From contig NZ_JACRSN010000003.1 in the NCBI RefSeq assembly GCF_014384705.1, positions 62,001 through 126,000 of the forward strand: a DNA stretch of 64,000 nucleotides, given 5' to 3'. The position numbers and the translations under genes were made by a program. The stretch's first letter is position 1; each line of letters begins with the position of its first letter. The stretch comes from Yeguia hominis (lineage in GTDB: Bacteria; Bacillota; Clostridia; Oscillospirales; Acutalibacteraceae). Shown here one piece after another: positions 54,042-62,989 of the stretch. The notes beneath the pieces are model-generated. The model was not told the origin of the DNA. It worked only from the letters and a program-made list of their open reading frames with translations, and searched no databases.

Positions 54042-55865
54042 ATGAGCAAAAGGGAAAATTTGAGGAATGTTGCAATTATTGCCCATGTCGATCACGGAAA
54101 GACCACACTGGTGGATCAGCTGCTTCGGCAAAGCGGCGTCTTTCGGGTCAATGAGGCGGTTGCGGAACGTGTCATGGACTCCGGCGATTTGGAACGGGAA
54201 CGCGGAATTACCATTCTTTCTAAAAACACGGCAGTCAAATATAAGGACATCAAAATCAATATTGTTGATACGCCCGGCCACGCAGATTTCGGCGGAGAAG
54301 TGGAACGAATTTTGATGATGGTAGACGGTGTGCTGCTTTTGGTAGACGCGTTTGAAGGCTGTATGCCGCAGACGCGGTTTGTGTTGAAAAAGGCGCTTTC
54401 TCTGGGCAAGAAGCCCATCGTTGTGCTCAATAAGATTGACCGTCCGGGCGCGCGTCCGGAAGAGGTTGTGGATGAAGTCCTCGATTTGTTTATTGAGCTT
54501 GGTGCAAACGACGACCAGCTGGAATTTCCGGTGGTTTATGCATCCGCGCGGGATGGCTGCGCGTCTCTGACCACGGACGTGGAAGGTAAGGATATGACGG
54601 ACCTTTTCGAGACGATCATCCGGGAGGTTCCGGCGCCGGAAGGCGATCTTGACGGTCCGGCACAGGTGCTGTTCTCGAATATCGACTATGATGAGTATGT
54701 GGGCCGGGTCGGCATCGGCCGCGTAGAGCGCGGAAATATTCGGACCGGAATGAACCTGGTTTTGTGCCGCAGAGACGGAGAGACCAAAAACGTCAAGATT
54801 TCCAAGCTGTATCAGTTTGAGGGCCTGAAGCGAATTGAAGCGGAGGAGGCCGGCCTCGGGGATATCATTGCGGTATCCGGAATTGCAGATTTGAATATCG
54901 GAGAGACAGCGTGTGATCCTGAATGTGTGGAGCCGCTTCCGTTTATCAAAATTGACGAACCGACCGTTTCCATGATGTTTATGGTCAATAACAGCCCGTT
55001 TGCAGGACGCGAAGGCAAGTATGTGACGTCCCGAAACCTGCGGGACCGCCTTTTCAAGGAAGTCGAGACAAACGTTGCCATGCGGGTTGAGGAGACCGAT
55101 TCCACCGATACCTTTAAGGTATCGGGCCGCGGGGAACTGCACCTTTCGATCTTAATTGAGCAGATGCGCCGGCAGAACTATGAATTCCAGGTTTCCCGTC
55201 CGAGCGTCATTTACCGGGAGATCGACGGAAAACGCTGCGAGCCGATCGAATTGCTCATGATTGAGGTGCCGGAGGATTACGTCGGCGCGGTTATGGATAA
55301 ACTCGGCCGCCGCAAAGCGGAGATGGTGAATATGGGAACGCGTGACGGCGGAATGACGCATCTGGAATTCAAAATTCCTGCGCGCGGTCTGATTGGTTAC
55401 CGCTCCGAATTTTTGACGGATACCAACGGAAACGGCATTATGAACCATGTTTTCGACAGCTATGAGCCGTATAAGGGGGAAATTCCCCAGCGCAGCCAGG
55501 GCTCTCTTGTGGCATTTGAAACCGGAACGACGACCGGCTACGGATTGTTCGGCGCACAGGAACGCGGACGGATGTTTGTCGGACCCGGCGTGGATGTTTA
55601 CGAAGGCATGATTGTCGGAGTCAGCCCGAAAGCGGAGGACATTACCGTAAACGTCTGCAAGAAAAAACATGTCACGAATACGCGTGCGGCGGGTTCAGAC
55701 GAGGCGCTGCGCCTGACGCCGCACACAGTGCTGAGCCTGGAGCAATGTCTGGAATTTATTTCGGAAGATGAACTGGTCGAGGTGACGCCGCAAAATGTGC
55801 GGATGCGGAAGATGATTCTCTCGCACGAAATGCGGATGAAAAACGCAAGCAAAAAGAAGCAGTAA
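54042..55865 (+). CDS. typA: ribosome-associated GTPase TypA/BipA
   Basis: A 607-residue translational GTPase of the EF-G type that aids 50S assembly, especially in stress and cold. The G domain shows AHVDHGKTTLVDQLL, the RERGITI switch I, DTPGHADFGGEV and NKIDRPGA. Domains II, III and V follow, with the unique C-terminal domain (FLTDTNGNGIMNH). AAGAAGGGAA precedes the ATG. Confidence 0.97.
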   Translation: MSKRENLRNVAIIAHVDHGKTTLVDQLLRQSGVFRVNEAVAERVMDSGDLERERGITILSKNTAVKYKDIKINIVDTPGHADFGGEVERILMMVDGVLLLVDAFEGCMPQTRFVLKKALSLGKKPIVVLNKIDRPGARPEEVVDEVLDLFIELGANDDQLEFPVVYASARDGCASLTTDVEGKDMTDLFETIIREVPAPEGDLDGPAQVLFSNIDYDEYVGRVGIGRVERGNIRTGMNLVLCRRDGETKNVKISKLYQFEGLKRIEAEEAGLGDIIAVSGIADLNIGETACDPECVEPLPFIKIDEPTVSMMFMVNNSPFAGREGKYVTSRNLRDRLFKEVETNVAMRVEETDSTDTFKVSGRGELHLSILIEQMRRQNYEFQVSRPSVIYREIDGKRCEPIELLMIEVPEDYVGAVMDKLGRRKAEMVNMGTRDGGMTHLEFKIPARGLIGYRSEFLTDTNGNGIMNHVFDSYEPYKGEIPQRSQGSLVAFETGTTTGYGLFGAQERGRMFVGPGVDVYEGMIVGVSPKAEDITVNVCKKKHVTNTRAAGSDEALRLTPHTVLSLEQCLEFISEDELVEVTPQNVRMRKMILSHEMRMKNASKKKQ

Positions 55866-55871
55866 CACAAC

Positions 55872-55908
55872 AAAACTCCCGCACAGACTTTTCTGTGCAG
55901 GAGTTTTT
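55872..55908 (+). terminator. terminator after typA
   Basis: AAAACTCC and GCACAGA pair with TCTGTGC and GGAGTTTT, with one mismatch, then a T run. Confidence 0.85.
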
Positions 55909-55931
55909 CGCAGCCGGATCGGGAGGTATGT

Positions 55932-56762
55932 ATGGAACGCATCGGCAATATGTTTTATCAGGAGCAAAACGGCGTGGGGATGCTCACCTTTGCAGATTGG
56001 GAGCGGCTTTCGTTTGTAAATGCTGCATTTTCGACCAGAAAGGGCGGCGTGAGCGAGCGGGAATTTTCCTCGATGAATCTTGCGTTTGGCCGGGGAGATC
56101 CGGACGAACATGTGCTGGAAAATTATCGCCGGTTCTGTGCAGCCGCCGGATTTTCCTATGAGATGTTGGTGTCATCCGCGCAGGTGCATGACACCGTGAT
56201 CCGGCGAGTAGGAAGCGCGAATGCAGGGTGCGGCGTCTGGAATCCGCAGGAAGCTCCCGGAACAGACGGGCTGGTGACGGATGAACCCGGTGTGGTGCTG
56301 GTAACGCATTATGCGGACTGTGTTCCGCTTTATTTCGCAGATCCGGAACACCGCTGCATCGGGCTGGCACATGCCGGATGGCGCGGAACGGTTGCCGAGA
56401 TGGGAAGAAAAATGGTCGAAAAAATGCAGGCGGAATTTGGAACCCGTCCGGAGGCTTTGTATGCAGCGATCGGACCTTCCATCGGGTCGTGCTGTTATGA
56501 GGTGGATACGCCGGTTGCGGAGCAGTTTTCCGCGCTGCCGGATGTTCCGGAGGCGGCGATCCTAAATCCGCAGGGCGCAGGAAAATACCGCCTGAATCTC
56601 TGGGAGTGCAACCGGAGAATTCTGGAAAATGCCGGCATTCCGGCAAATCAGATTACGGTCGGCGGCGTTTGCACCATGTGCCACAGCGATTTGCTGTTTT
56701 CTCACCGCGCGACCGGCGGCGTGCGCGGGGGGCTATCTGCATTTTTGAGCATTCGGGTTTGA
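55932..56762 (+). CDS. pgeF: peptidoglycan editing factor PgeF (YfiH/laccase-domain)
   Basis: A 276-residue enzyme of the multicopper-oxidase-like YfiH family. In bacteria PgeF removes wrongly inserted L-Ser from UDP-MurNAc peptides; mammalian FAMIN homologues act on purine nucleosides. The catalytic Cys and His are in HYADCVPLYF and LAHAGWRGT, with GPSIGSCCYEV later. GGGAGGT precedes the ATG. It follows typA and precedes a WG-repeat lipoprotein by 25 bases. Confidence 0.92.
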   Translation: MERIGNMFYQEQNGVGMLTFADWERLSFVNAAFSTRKGGVSEREFSSMNLAFGRGDPDEHVLENYRRFCAAAGFSYEMLVSSAQVHDTVIRRVGSANAGCGVWNPQEAPGTDGLVTDEPGVVLVTHYADCVPLYFADPEHRCIGLAHAGWRGTVAEMGRKMVEKMQAEFGTRPEALYAAIGPSIGSCCYEVDTPVAEQFSALPDVPEAAILNPQGAGKYRLNLWECNRRILENAGIPANQITVGGVCTMCHSDLLFSHRATGGVRGGLSAFLSIRV

Positions 56763-56787
56763 TGCGGAAGGGGCTGGAGGACAAAAT

Positions 56788-58059
56788 ATGAGAGGAAGAA
56801 TATGGATTGCCGGTCTGCTGGCGCTATTCCTGCTTTTGAGCGGATGTGCTTCCGGAGAAGCACATTCATCCGAAGATGAGGCGATTTCAGCAAGTTCGGA
56901 TCCTGAAACACCGCAGATCACATCGGCGGCAGATTTGCCGCGCGGAACAGCGCCGACGAAGGCGCTGCTTGCCGCCGCGCAGGCGCAGCCGGAGGGCTTG
57001 TGGGGCTATCTTGCACCGGACGGAAGCTGGGCAATCGAGCCGGCCTTTTTGAGCGCTGATTCGTTTTCCGAAGGCCTTGCAGTGGTCGAAACAGAGGGAG
57101 AGTATCACGAATCGGTATTCGGCTATATTGATCAAACCGGCAGCTACAGCGGAAATCTGCATCCCTGGTTTACCGGCGCATGGAAATTTTCGGATGGCCT
57201 TGCGCGGGTAACGGACAATAGCAGCGATTACTTTTACATCAATCGCAAGGCGGAACTCGCGTTTCCGCAGCGGATTCTGCAAAACGATGCAGGAAATTAT
57301 TATGAGGCATTTGTCAACGCCTTTAATTTTGCGACGGATTTTTGCGGCGGATATGCGCTGGTCGCAGAAGAAAATCCCTATACCGGCAAGACGCAGTTTG
57401 CGGTAATTTCCGATACGGGAGAACTTGTGCTTCAGCTGGATCCTAAGTATTGTGAAGGCGAAATGCATGCCGTGGCAGGCTCTGCGCCGGATGAAAACGG
57501 GTACTGTATTGTCGGCGTCGAGAACGGCGGATCCGTGCTGTACGGAGTGCTCAATTTACAGGGCGAGACGGTACTGTCGCTGGAATATGATGAAATTTAT
57601 CCATTTGCAGAGGGCTGCTTCGCTGCGCGGAAAGCGGGGCTTTGGGGCTTTGTGGATGCGGATGGCCAGACGGTTTTGCCGTTCCAGTTTGAAGGCGCGC
57701 GTCCATTTTCGGGAACCGCCGCACCGGTAAAACAAGACGGAAACTGGGGAATTGTTGACCGGGAGGGCAAGTGGCTGCGGGAGCCGGAATTTGCATCCGT
57801 TTCAGAAGCGGGATTTTCGGAAGGATTGCTGGCGGTATCCGACGGAGAAGGTTGGGGGTATCTGGATGCACGTGGTATGACGATTGTGCCGCCGGTGCTT
57901 GCCGCTGCGGGGGACTTTTCAGAAGGCCTTGCATGGTTTTCGGATGCAAACGGACGCTTCGGATATTTAAACACGCAGGGGGAAGTGGTAATCGAACCCG
58001 AGTTTTCTGCGGCGTCGGATTTTTGCAGTGCCGAAATACCGCCGGAAAACAAGGAATGA
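56788..58059 (+). CDS. WG-repeat lipoprotein
   Basis: A 423-residue exported protein. The signal peptide ends in a lipobox LLLSGC with Cys20 as lipid anchor. A low-complexity Ser/Glu/Ala stretch (about 21-60) follows, then at least six WG-type beta repeats (GLWGYLAPDGSW, GYIDQTGSY, GLWGFVDADGQ, NWGIVDREGKW, GWGYLDARGMT, RFGYLNTQGEV). WG repeats form beta-propeller-like or repeat folds of unknown binding. It is coupled to pgeF, which hints at a cell-envelope role. Confidence 0.88.
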   Translation: MRGRIWIAGLLALFLLLSGCASGEAHSSEDEAISASSDPETPQITSAADLPRGTAPTKALLAAAQAQPEGLWGYLAPDGSWAIEPAFLSADSFSEGLAVVETEGEYHESVFGYIDQTGSYSGNLHPWFTGAWKFSDGLARVTDNSSDYFYINRKAELAFPQRILQNDAGNYYEAFVNAFNFATDFCGGYALVAEENPYTGKTQFAVISDTGELVLQLDPKYCEGEMHAVAGSAPDENGYCIVGVENGGSVLYGVLNLQGETVLSLEYDEIYPFAEGCFAARKAGLWGFVDADGQTVLPFQFEGARPFSGTAAPVKQDGNWGIVDREGKWLREPEFASVSEAGFSEGLLAVSDGEGWGYLDARGMTIVPPVLAAAGDFSEGLAWFSDANGRFGYLNTQGEVVIEPEFSAASDFCSAEIPPENKE

Positions 58060-58202
58060 TGTTTGCACTGTTGTCCGGTTTGCAAAACGTGGAGCCGGCG
58101 TATGAAATTTGGTGCAAGATGGTGTTTTAGGAAAAGATTCTGGAAGCTTTTTGCACTTTGCGATTTTTGCGGCGGAATTTTCATAAAAACATAAAAATAA
58201 GG

Positions 58203-58244
58203 AACCTCCGGTTGGCGGGCGTTGGCCTGACAATCGGAGGTTTT
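58203..58244 (+). terminator. terminator after the WG-repeat gene
   Basis: An 8-bp perfect stem (58203-58210 with 58235-58242), extended by further pairing, and a short T run. Nothing else is seen in the gap 58060-58321. Confidence 0.6.
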
Positions 58245-58321
58245 CTTGGCTGCATTTATATGGGAATCTGTCGGTAAGTGTTACCGGTGCAGCGGAAAAG
58301 GTGCAATTTCCGCGTGCAGGT

Positions 58322-59065
58322 TTAAGCTTTCTGCAGTTCCAGACGTTTGGACAGTTCTGAGAGCGTAATTTCATAGGCGCGCTCTTCGTAAGGATAGGAA
58401 ACCGGACGGTAGGCCCAGTCCGCGCCGAGCAGACGAGTGCCGATTTGCGTGATCAGATACTGCATAAAATGCGGGTTTCGGACAAGCAGCGGTCCGATCA
58501 GGTGCGTGCCGTACACGTTGCCGCAGTGCAGGCCTTCTGCATGAGAGCCGGGTTCATTGCCTTCGCCCATCCGGCACTGGAAAAGCGGACACGCTACGCC
58601 GTGCGCTTCGCTGCACTTGTTGATGAATCCGACAAACGGATGCGGAAGAAAGGCACAGTCGGCGATGACGTCTCCGGTGATGCGCTTTTCGCTGGATTCC
58701 GTGACGGTAAATGCAAAAAGTCCGAGGCCCGGGATCGTTTCTCCGGAGCCTGTTGTGACGGAAGCGCCGAGCATTTCCCAGGCGTTTCCGGTGAGCAGGA
58801 GGATGGTGCCGGTCTGTTCCGCTTTCTGCAGAGCGTCCCGATAGGGGACGAGATGCCGCAGCGCAGCATTGCGCGCGCTTTCGGTACCGGAGCCGAGGTA
58901 AATCAGCGCGTACCCGGAAAAGTCAAGTGAATCGCTGAGCGACCGGCGGTCGACAGTGACGGAAAACCCCTGATCCTGCAGGTGCCGGGTCAGAACGCGG
59001 ATGTTGCCGTTTTCTCCGTAAAGATTCATCAGATCATCATAAAGATATAGAAGTTTGCATTCCAT
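58322..59065 (-). CDS. gatD: GatD-like glutamine amidotransferase lacking catalytic residues
   Basis: A 247-residue class I amidotransferase-like protein, homologous to the GatD subunit that feeds ammonia to MurT for amidating D-Glu of lipid II. Overall sequence follows GatD (NLYGENGNIRVL, YLGSGTESARNAAL, NVYGTHLIGPLL). The nucleophile elbow, CGGYQ in S. aureus GatD, reads GNAWE here, so Gly93 replaces Cys. The catalytic His position (GTYLHGP) reads GTHLIGP, so Ile190 replaces His, although a His lies two residues earlier. It starts 17 bases after murT in one operon. Glutaminase activity is doubtful. Confidence 0.85.
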   Translation of the reverse strand: MECKLLYLYDDLMNLYGENGNIRVLTRHLQDQGFSVTVDRRSLSDSLDFSGYALIYLGSGTESARNAALRHLVPYRDALQKAEQTGTILLLTGNAWEMLGASVTTGSGETIPGLGLFAFTVTESSEKRITGDVIADCAFLPHPFVGFINKCSEAHGVACPLFQCRMGEGNEPGSHAEGLHCGNVYGTHLIGPLLVRNPHFMQYLITQIGTRLLGADWAYRPVSYPYEERAYEITLSELSKRLELQKA

Positions 59066-59082
59066 GTTGAGCCCCTCCTGCG

Positions 59083-60420
59083 TTACTGCACTTGCGTTTT
59101 GGCGAGAAATTTTTCCTTGTCTGAGAAACAGGTGATTGCATAAATGTATCCGACGGCTTCCGCTTTCAGATATTCTGCGGCATCGTCGATGCTCTCAAAA
59201 ACCTGAATTCGTTCTTCGGGAATTCCGCAGTAGGAGAACCGCACCGCCAGATCGTTGCAGTAGGTTCCGGCGAGCACAATCTTTGCGGCACGCGGGTCCG
59301 CGAGCCGCTCAAAATCGATATCCCAGATCCAGGAAGTCTCGCTGGTGAAATATTTCCGGCTGACCGCATCGATGATGAACAGCGCTGTAAACGGGTTCGG
59401 ATCCTGCAGCGCGACGCGGATAGACTGATCATAGGAGACGGAGTTTTCGTGTTTGGAGGTCAAAAGCGTGCCCGCACGTTCCCCCAGGCGGAAGGAAAGC
59501 ACGCGGCCGCTCTTCATCGCGTATCCCGAGAGCGCGGAGACAATCTGCGGATGCGGAATCGAAAGCTTGTCCGCGACAGCAAAGGCCGCGAGGGTATTAT
59601 AAAAATGATAGATGCTGGAGAATGCAACCGGGATGCGGTTTTCTTCATTGATAACCAGCCAGCCCTCTTCAAGGCTTGCGTCGGTTACGGTATAGGCAGG
59701 CGTCATGCGGTGGTAGCCGCACTGTGTGCAGTGATAGCTGCCGATGTGATTGTAGTGATAATAGTCATATTCCATCCGGCCTTTGCAGAGCGGGCAGTAT
59801 TTGCCGTCATCATAAATGCTGGTGTTCTCGGTTTCGGAGAACGGCATACGCGCGACGCCGAAATAGGTGACGTTTTCCCGTTGCCAGCCAAAACAGGAGA
59901 CAAGCGGGTCGTCGGCGTTGAGCAGAAGATGGGAACGGTCGTGAATACTTTCCTCGATAATATGATAAATCCATTCCGGATGGCCGTTTCGCGTCATCTG
60001 GTCGCGGTAGAGGTTGGTAATCACATAGAGCGACGGTGTAAAGTAGCGGAAGGTATGCCGCGCAAACCGTTCATCGGTTTCAAGCAGGATAATCTCACTG
60101 CGGACCTTTCCGGAGAGCGTGCAGTCATCCAGCAGAAATGTGGTCACGCCTTCAATTTGGTTGGAGCCTTCCCGGTTCCAGGCAACGCGCTTTCCGCAGG
60201 CGGAGAGCGTGTGGGCGATCATTTCCACGGTGGAGGTTTTTCCGTTGCTTCCGGTAACCGCAATGATGTGCTCCGGCAGGCGGATCGAGCGGAGAATGTC
60301 CGGCTGCAGTTTCAGCGCGATTTGTCCGGGCATGCTGCTGCCGCGTCCAACGGCTTTTCCGACAAGCCGGACCGCCTTGCAGACGAGAATGGTAAAAAAG
60401 GTTCTGATACGCTTTAACAT
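59083..60420 (-). CDS. murT: MurT-like Mur ligase (lipid II isoglutaminyl synthase subunit)
   Basis: A 445-residue member of the DUF1727/Mur ligase family. The ATP loop is VTGSNGKTSTVEM (about residue 55). A four-Cys zinc ribbon (CPLC...CTQC, about 213-237) is diagnostic of MurT. The C-terminal DUF1727 domain contains CNDLAVRF, whose Asp probably corresponds to the residue S. aureus MurT contributes to the GatD triad. It is the first gene of the operon; GGAGAC precedes the ATG. It acts on lipid-linked peptidoglycan precursor at the cytoplasmic face. Confidence 0.92.
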   Translation of the reverse strand: MLKRIRTFFTILVCKAVRLVGKAVGRGSSMPGQIALKLQPDILRSIRLPEHIIAVTGSNGKTSTVEMIAHTLSACGKRVAWNREGSNQIEGVTTFLLDDCTLSGKVRSEIILLETDERFARHTFRYFTPSLYVITNLYRDQMTRNGHPEWIYHIIEESIHDRSHLLLNADDPLVSCFGWQRENVTYFGVARMPFSETENTSIYDDGKYCPLCKGRMEYDYYHYNHIGSYHCTQCGYHRMTPAYTVTDASLEEGWLVINEENRIPVAFSSIYHFYNTLAAFAVADKLSIPHPQIVSALSGYAMKSGRVLSFRLGERAGTLLTSKHENSVSYDQSIRVALQDPNPFTALFIIDAVSRKYFTSETSWIWDIDFERLADPRAAKIVLAGTYCNDLAVRFSYCGIPEERIQVFESIDDAAEYLKAEAVGYIYAITCFSDKEKFLAKTQVQ

Positions 60421-60653
60421 GTGGAGGTCTCCTTATTCTGGATGGCGTTTTGTTTTTGCGTTTTTTATTATACCGCTTTTTTCCTTCGGTGCATAGAGAA
60501 GGCGGACGGAAAAATGAAATTTTTCTTTATAAAAACGGGAGAACGGTTTGGCGCGGAATCGTCAGGAGAGAGGGAATGAGACCCACGAAAAAACGGCAAC
60601 CGGACGCAATTTTCGGGCAGCTTCCAATTTGACGGAAAAACATGATTTTTTTA
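60421..60653. other. divergent gap with one tiny frame
   Basis: No established gene is seen. An 18-residue frame (60576-60632) follows an AGGAGAGAGGG site and could be translated, but has no known match. Confidence 0.25.
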
Positions 60654-60682
60654 TTGACAAACCCGGGGAAACAAGCTATAAT
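60654..60682 (+). promoter_or_regulatory. consensus promoter of the yceD-rpmF unit
   Basis: TTGACA and TATAAT are spaced by 17 bases, both perfect. Confidence 0.92.
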
Positions 60683-60734
60683 ATTTCACAGCGCTTCTCT
60701 GTAAGCGTATGCTTTTGTGTGCAGGTGCTGGAAG

Positions 60735-61238
60735 ATGAAATTGGATTTAAAACCGTTCTTTTCCAATGAAACCGAAGAAACCCTGTCGTTTTGCGATACG
60801 GTCGATTTCACGGACGTGGAATGGAATGGGGTGCATCCGTTTGTCTCCCCGGTGCAGATCAAAGGAACGGTCTCGGCCTGTGCAGGAGCGGCGGCGCTGA
60901 CAGCAGAAGTTTCGTATGACTTTTCCATGCCGTGTGATCGGTGTGCGGAGATGACGCTGGAGCATCGGAAAGAGACCTTTTCTCATCGGCTTCTTCTTTC
61001 AGAAGAGGAAGGGGAAGATGATCTCTATATCCGGGTGACCAGCCCAGAGCTGGATGTAAGCGAGCTGGTCCGGGAAGATTTGCTGCTTGCGCTCCCGACG
61101 CGGCATCTTTGTAAGCCCGATTGCAAGGGCCTTTGTCCGGTTTGCGGGCGGAACCTCAACCGGGGTAGCTGCAACTGCCGGAAAAAAGTAGTAGACCCGA
61201 GGCTGGAAGTCCTCAAAAATTGGATAGACCGTGAATAA
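60735..61238 (+). CDS. YceD/DUF177 family protein
   Basis: A 167-residue protein that nearly always precedes rpmF and is implicated in 23S rRNA accumulation. The CDRC pair near residue 70 and the C-terminal CKPDCKGLCPVCGRNLN and CNC cysteines fit DUF177. No obvious AGGAGG precedes the ATG at 60735; GGTGCTGG does. It ends 18 bases before rpmF. Confidence 0.92.
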   Translation: MKLDLKPFFSNETEETLSFCDTVDFTDVEWNGVHPFVSPVQIKGTVSACAGAAALTAEVSYDFSMPCDRCAEMTLEHRKETFSHRLLLSEEEGEDDLYIRVTSPELDVSELVREDLLLALPTRHLCKPDCKGLCPVCGRNLNRGSCNCRKKVVDPRLEVLKNWIDRE

Positions 61239-61256
61239 ATATAAGGAGGTGCTGAA

Positions 61257-61439
61257 ATGGCGGTACCAAAAAGAAAGCAGTCAAGCGCAAGGCAGAATAA
61301 GAGGCGTTCGAATGTTTGGAAGCTGAAAGCTCCGGCGCTCGTAACATGCCCCAAATGCGGTGAGCTGAAAGCGCCCCACAAGGTTTGCCTGAATTGCGGT
61401 TCCTATAATGGGAAGGAAGTCCTTAAGAAAGAAGCATAA
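61257..61439 (+). CDS. rpmF: 50S ribosomal protein L32
   Basis: A 60-residue protein starting MAVPKRKQSSARQNKRRSN, with a zinc-ribbon CPKC...CLNC (about 34-50), so it is the zinc-binding form. ATAAGGAGGTG precedes the ATG. plsX, often next, is absent. Confidence 0.97.
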   Translation: MAVPKRKQSSARQNKRRSNVWKLKAPALVTCPKCGELKAPHKVCLNCGSYNGKEVLKKEA

Positions 61440-61648
61440 GTGCTTTTTTGAGGATTGCTGCGGCAAATGAATACTTGCACAAGAGGAGAATTCTTCAGGC
61501 CAGTGCGGCCTTCAGAATATCGGGTGGTAGACCCCGGTGTTCTGACTTTGCGTACGCGTTGTTGCGTTGCAGAGGAAGAATTTTTTGTGCGTTATGGGAT
61601 GTTTTTTAAAAATCTCCGGCAAAACAACAGGGAGGAGGGAGTCGTCGG
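61440..61648 (+). other. gap between rpmF and the DUF512 gene
   Basis: Contains a 5-bp hairpin near 61496-61510 and a longer imperfect stem near 61511-61543. A frame ending at 61658 (up to 67 residues, overlapping the next ATG) is unsupported by any family. Confidence 0.3.
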
Positions 61649-62989
61649 ATGGCGGTAAAAATTCAGTCGATTGATCCGGGTAGTCATGCCGAAATTTTAG
61701 GAATTCAGCCCGGTGAGACGCTTCTCTCCATCAATGAACACGAAATTTATGATGTGCTCGACTACCGGTTTTATGAGACCAATTCTCATTTGACCCTGTC
61801 GGTCGAAGACACGCAAGGCGCTGTGCGGACGCTGCATCTGCGTAAAGGGCAGTATGAATCGATCGGGCTTGAATTTGCAACCTATCTGATGGATCAGCAG
61901 CATTCCTGCCGGAACAAGTGCGTGTTCTGTTTTATCGACCAGCTTCCGCCCGGCATGCGGGAGTCGCTCTATTTTAAAGACGATGACGCGCGCCTTTCCT
62001 TTTTGTTTGGAAACTATATTACGCTGACCAATTTGAGTGAGCGCGATATCAACCGGATAATTGAGATGCACATCAGCCCGGTGAACGTTTCCGTTCACAC
62101 AACAGATCCCGAATTGCGCTGCAAAATGATGGGAAACCGTTTTGCAGGAAAATCACTTGCAGCGCTTTGGCGTTTTGCGGAGCACGGCATCCGGCTCAAC
62201 TGCCAGATTGTGCTTTGTCCGGGACTCAATGACGGTGAGGCGCTTTCGCGGACGCTGCACGATCTTGTCGGTCTCGGAGCGTCTCTTGAGAGCATCGCGT
62301 GTGTGCCGGTTGGCGTTACGCGTTACCGCGAGGGACTGTATCCGCTCCAAACCTTCGATCGGGAAAGCGCGCGGAATGCGCTGGATATCATGGAACAGTT
62401 CGGCGAGGCGTGCATCCGGCTGCGCGGTGCGCGGACGGTCTATGCCTCGGACGAATTTTATCTACTGGCGGAACGCCCGATTCCGGATCCGGAATACTAT
62501 GAGGATTTTCCGCAGATTGAAAACGGCGTCGGCATGTTTGCCAGCATGCAGGAGGAGTTTTCGTTTGCACTCGAGGATCTGGAAGGCCTGCAGCCGCTTT
62601 CAAAACCGCGGTTTGTGACGGTGATTACAGGGGAAGCGGCGGCAGATTTTATCCGCGGCCTGCTTGACGAAGCGGTAAAACGATGCGATAATCTAACATA
62701 TCAGCTTCTGGTTGTGCAGAACGATTTTTTTGGCGGGACAGTCAATGTTTCGGGTTTGTTGACAGGCGGGGACATGATTCGTGCCGCAAAGGGGAAAACG
62801 CTCGGAGACGAGTTGCTGATTCCGGGTTCGACACTGCGCAGCGAGGGAGATCTGTTTCTGGATGGCGTCTCGCTTGCACAGATGCAGGAGACGCTCGGCG
62901 TTCCGGTGACGCCGGTACAAAATGACGGCGGAAAGCTGCTTTCCGCTTTGATTGGGAAGGAATTATCAACATCATGGCAAAACCAGTAG
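61649..62989 (+). CDS. DUF512/PDZ radical-SAM-like protein
   Basis: A 446-residue protein. An N-terminal PDZ-like domain (about 1-60, IDPGSHAEILGIQPGETLLSI) is followed by a Cys cluster CRNKCVFCFIDQLPPGMR (about 87-104) resembling a radical-SAM CxxxCxxC site, and a C-terminal DUF512 domain. The family is widespread in Clostridia and adjacent to der; its chemistry is not established. GGAGGAGGG precedes the ATG. It overlaps der by 16 bases. Confidence 0.88.
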   Translation: MAVKIQSIDPGSHAEILGIQPGETLLSINEHEIYDVLDYRFYETNSHLTLSVEDTQGAVRTLHLRKGQYESIGLEFATYLMDQQHSCRNKCVFCFIDQLPPGMRESLYFKDDDARLSFLFGNYITLTNLSERDINRIIEMHISPVNVSVHTTDPELRCKMMGNRFAGKSLAALWRFAEHGIRLNCQIVLCPGLNDGEALSRTLHDLVGLGASLESIACVPVGVTRYREGLYPLQTFDRESARNALDIMEQFGEACIRLRGARTVYASDEFYLLAERPIPDPEYYEDFPQIENGVGMFASMQEEFSFALEDLEGLQPLSKPRFVTVITGEAAADFIRGLLDEAVKRCDNLTYQLLVVQNDFFGGTVNVSGLLTGGDMIRAAKGKTLGDELLIPGSTLRSEGDLFLDGVSLAQMQETLGVPVTPVQNDGGKLLSALIGKELSTSWQNQ

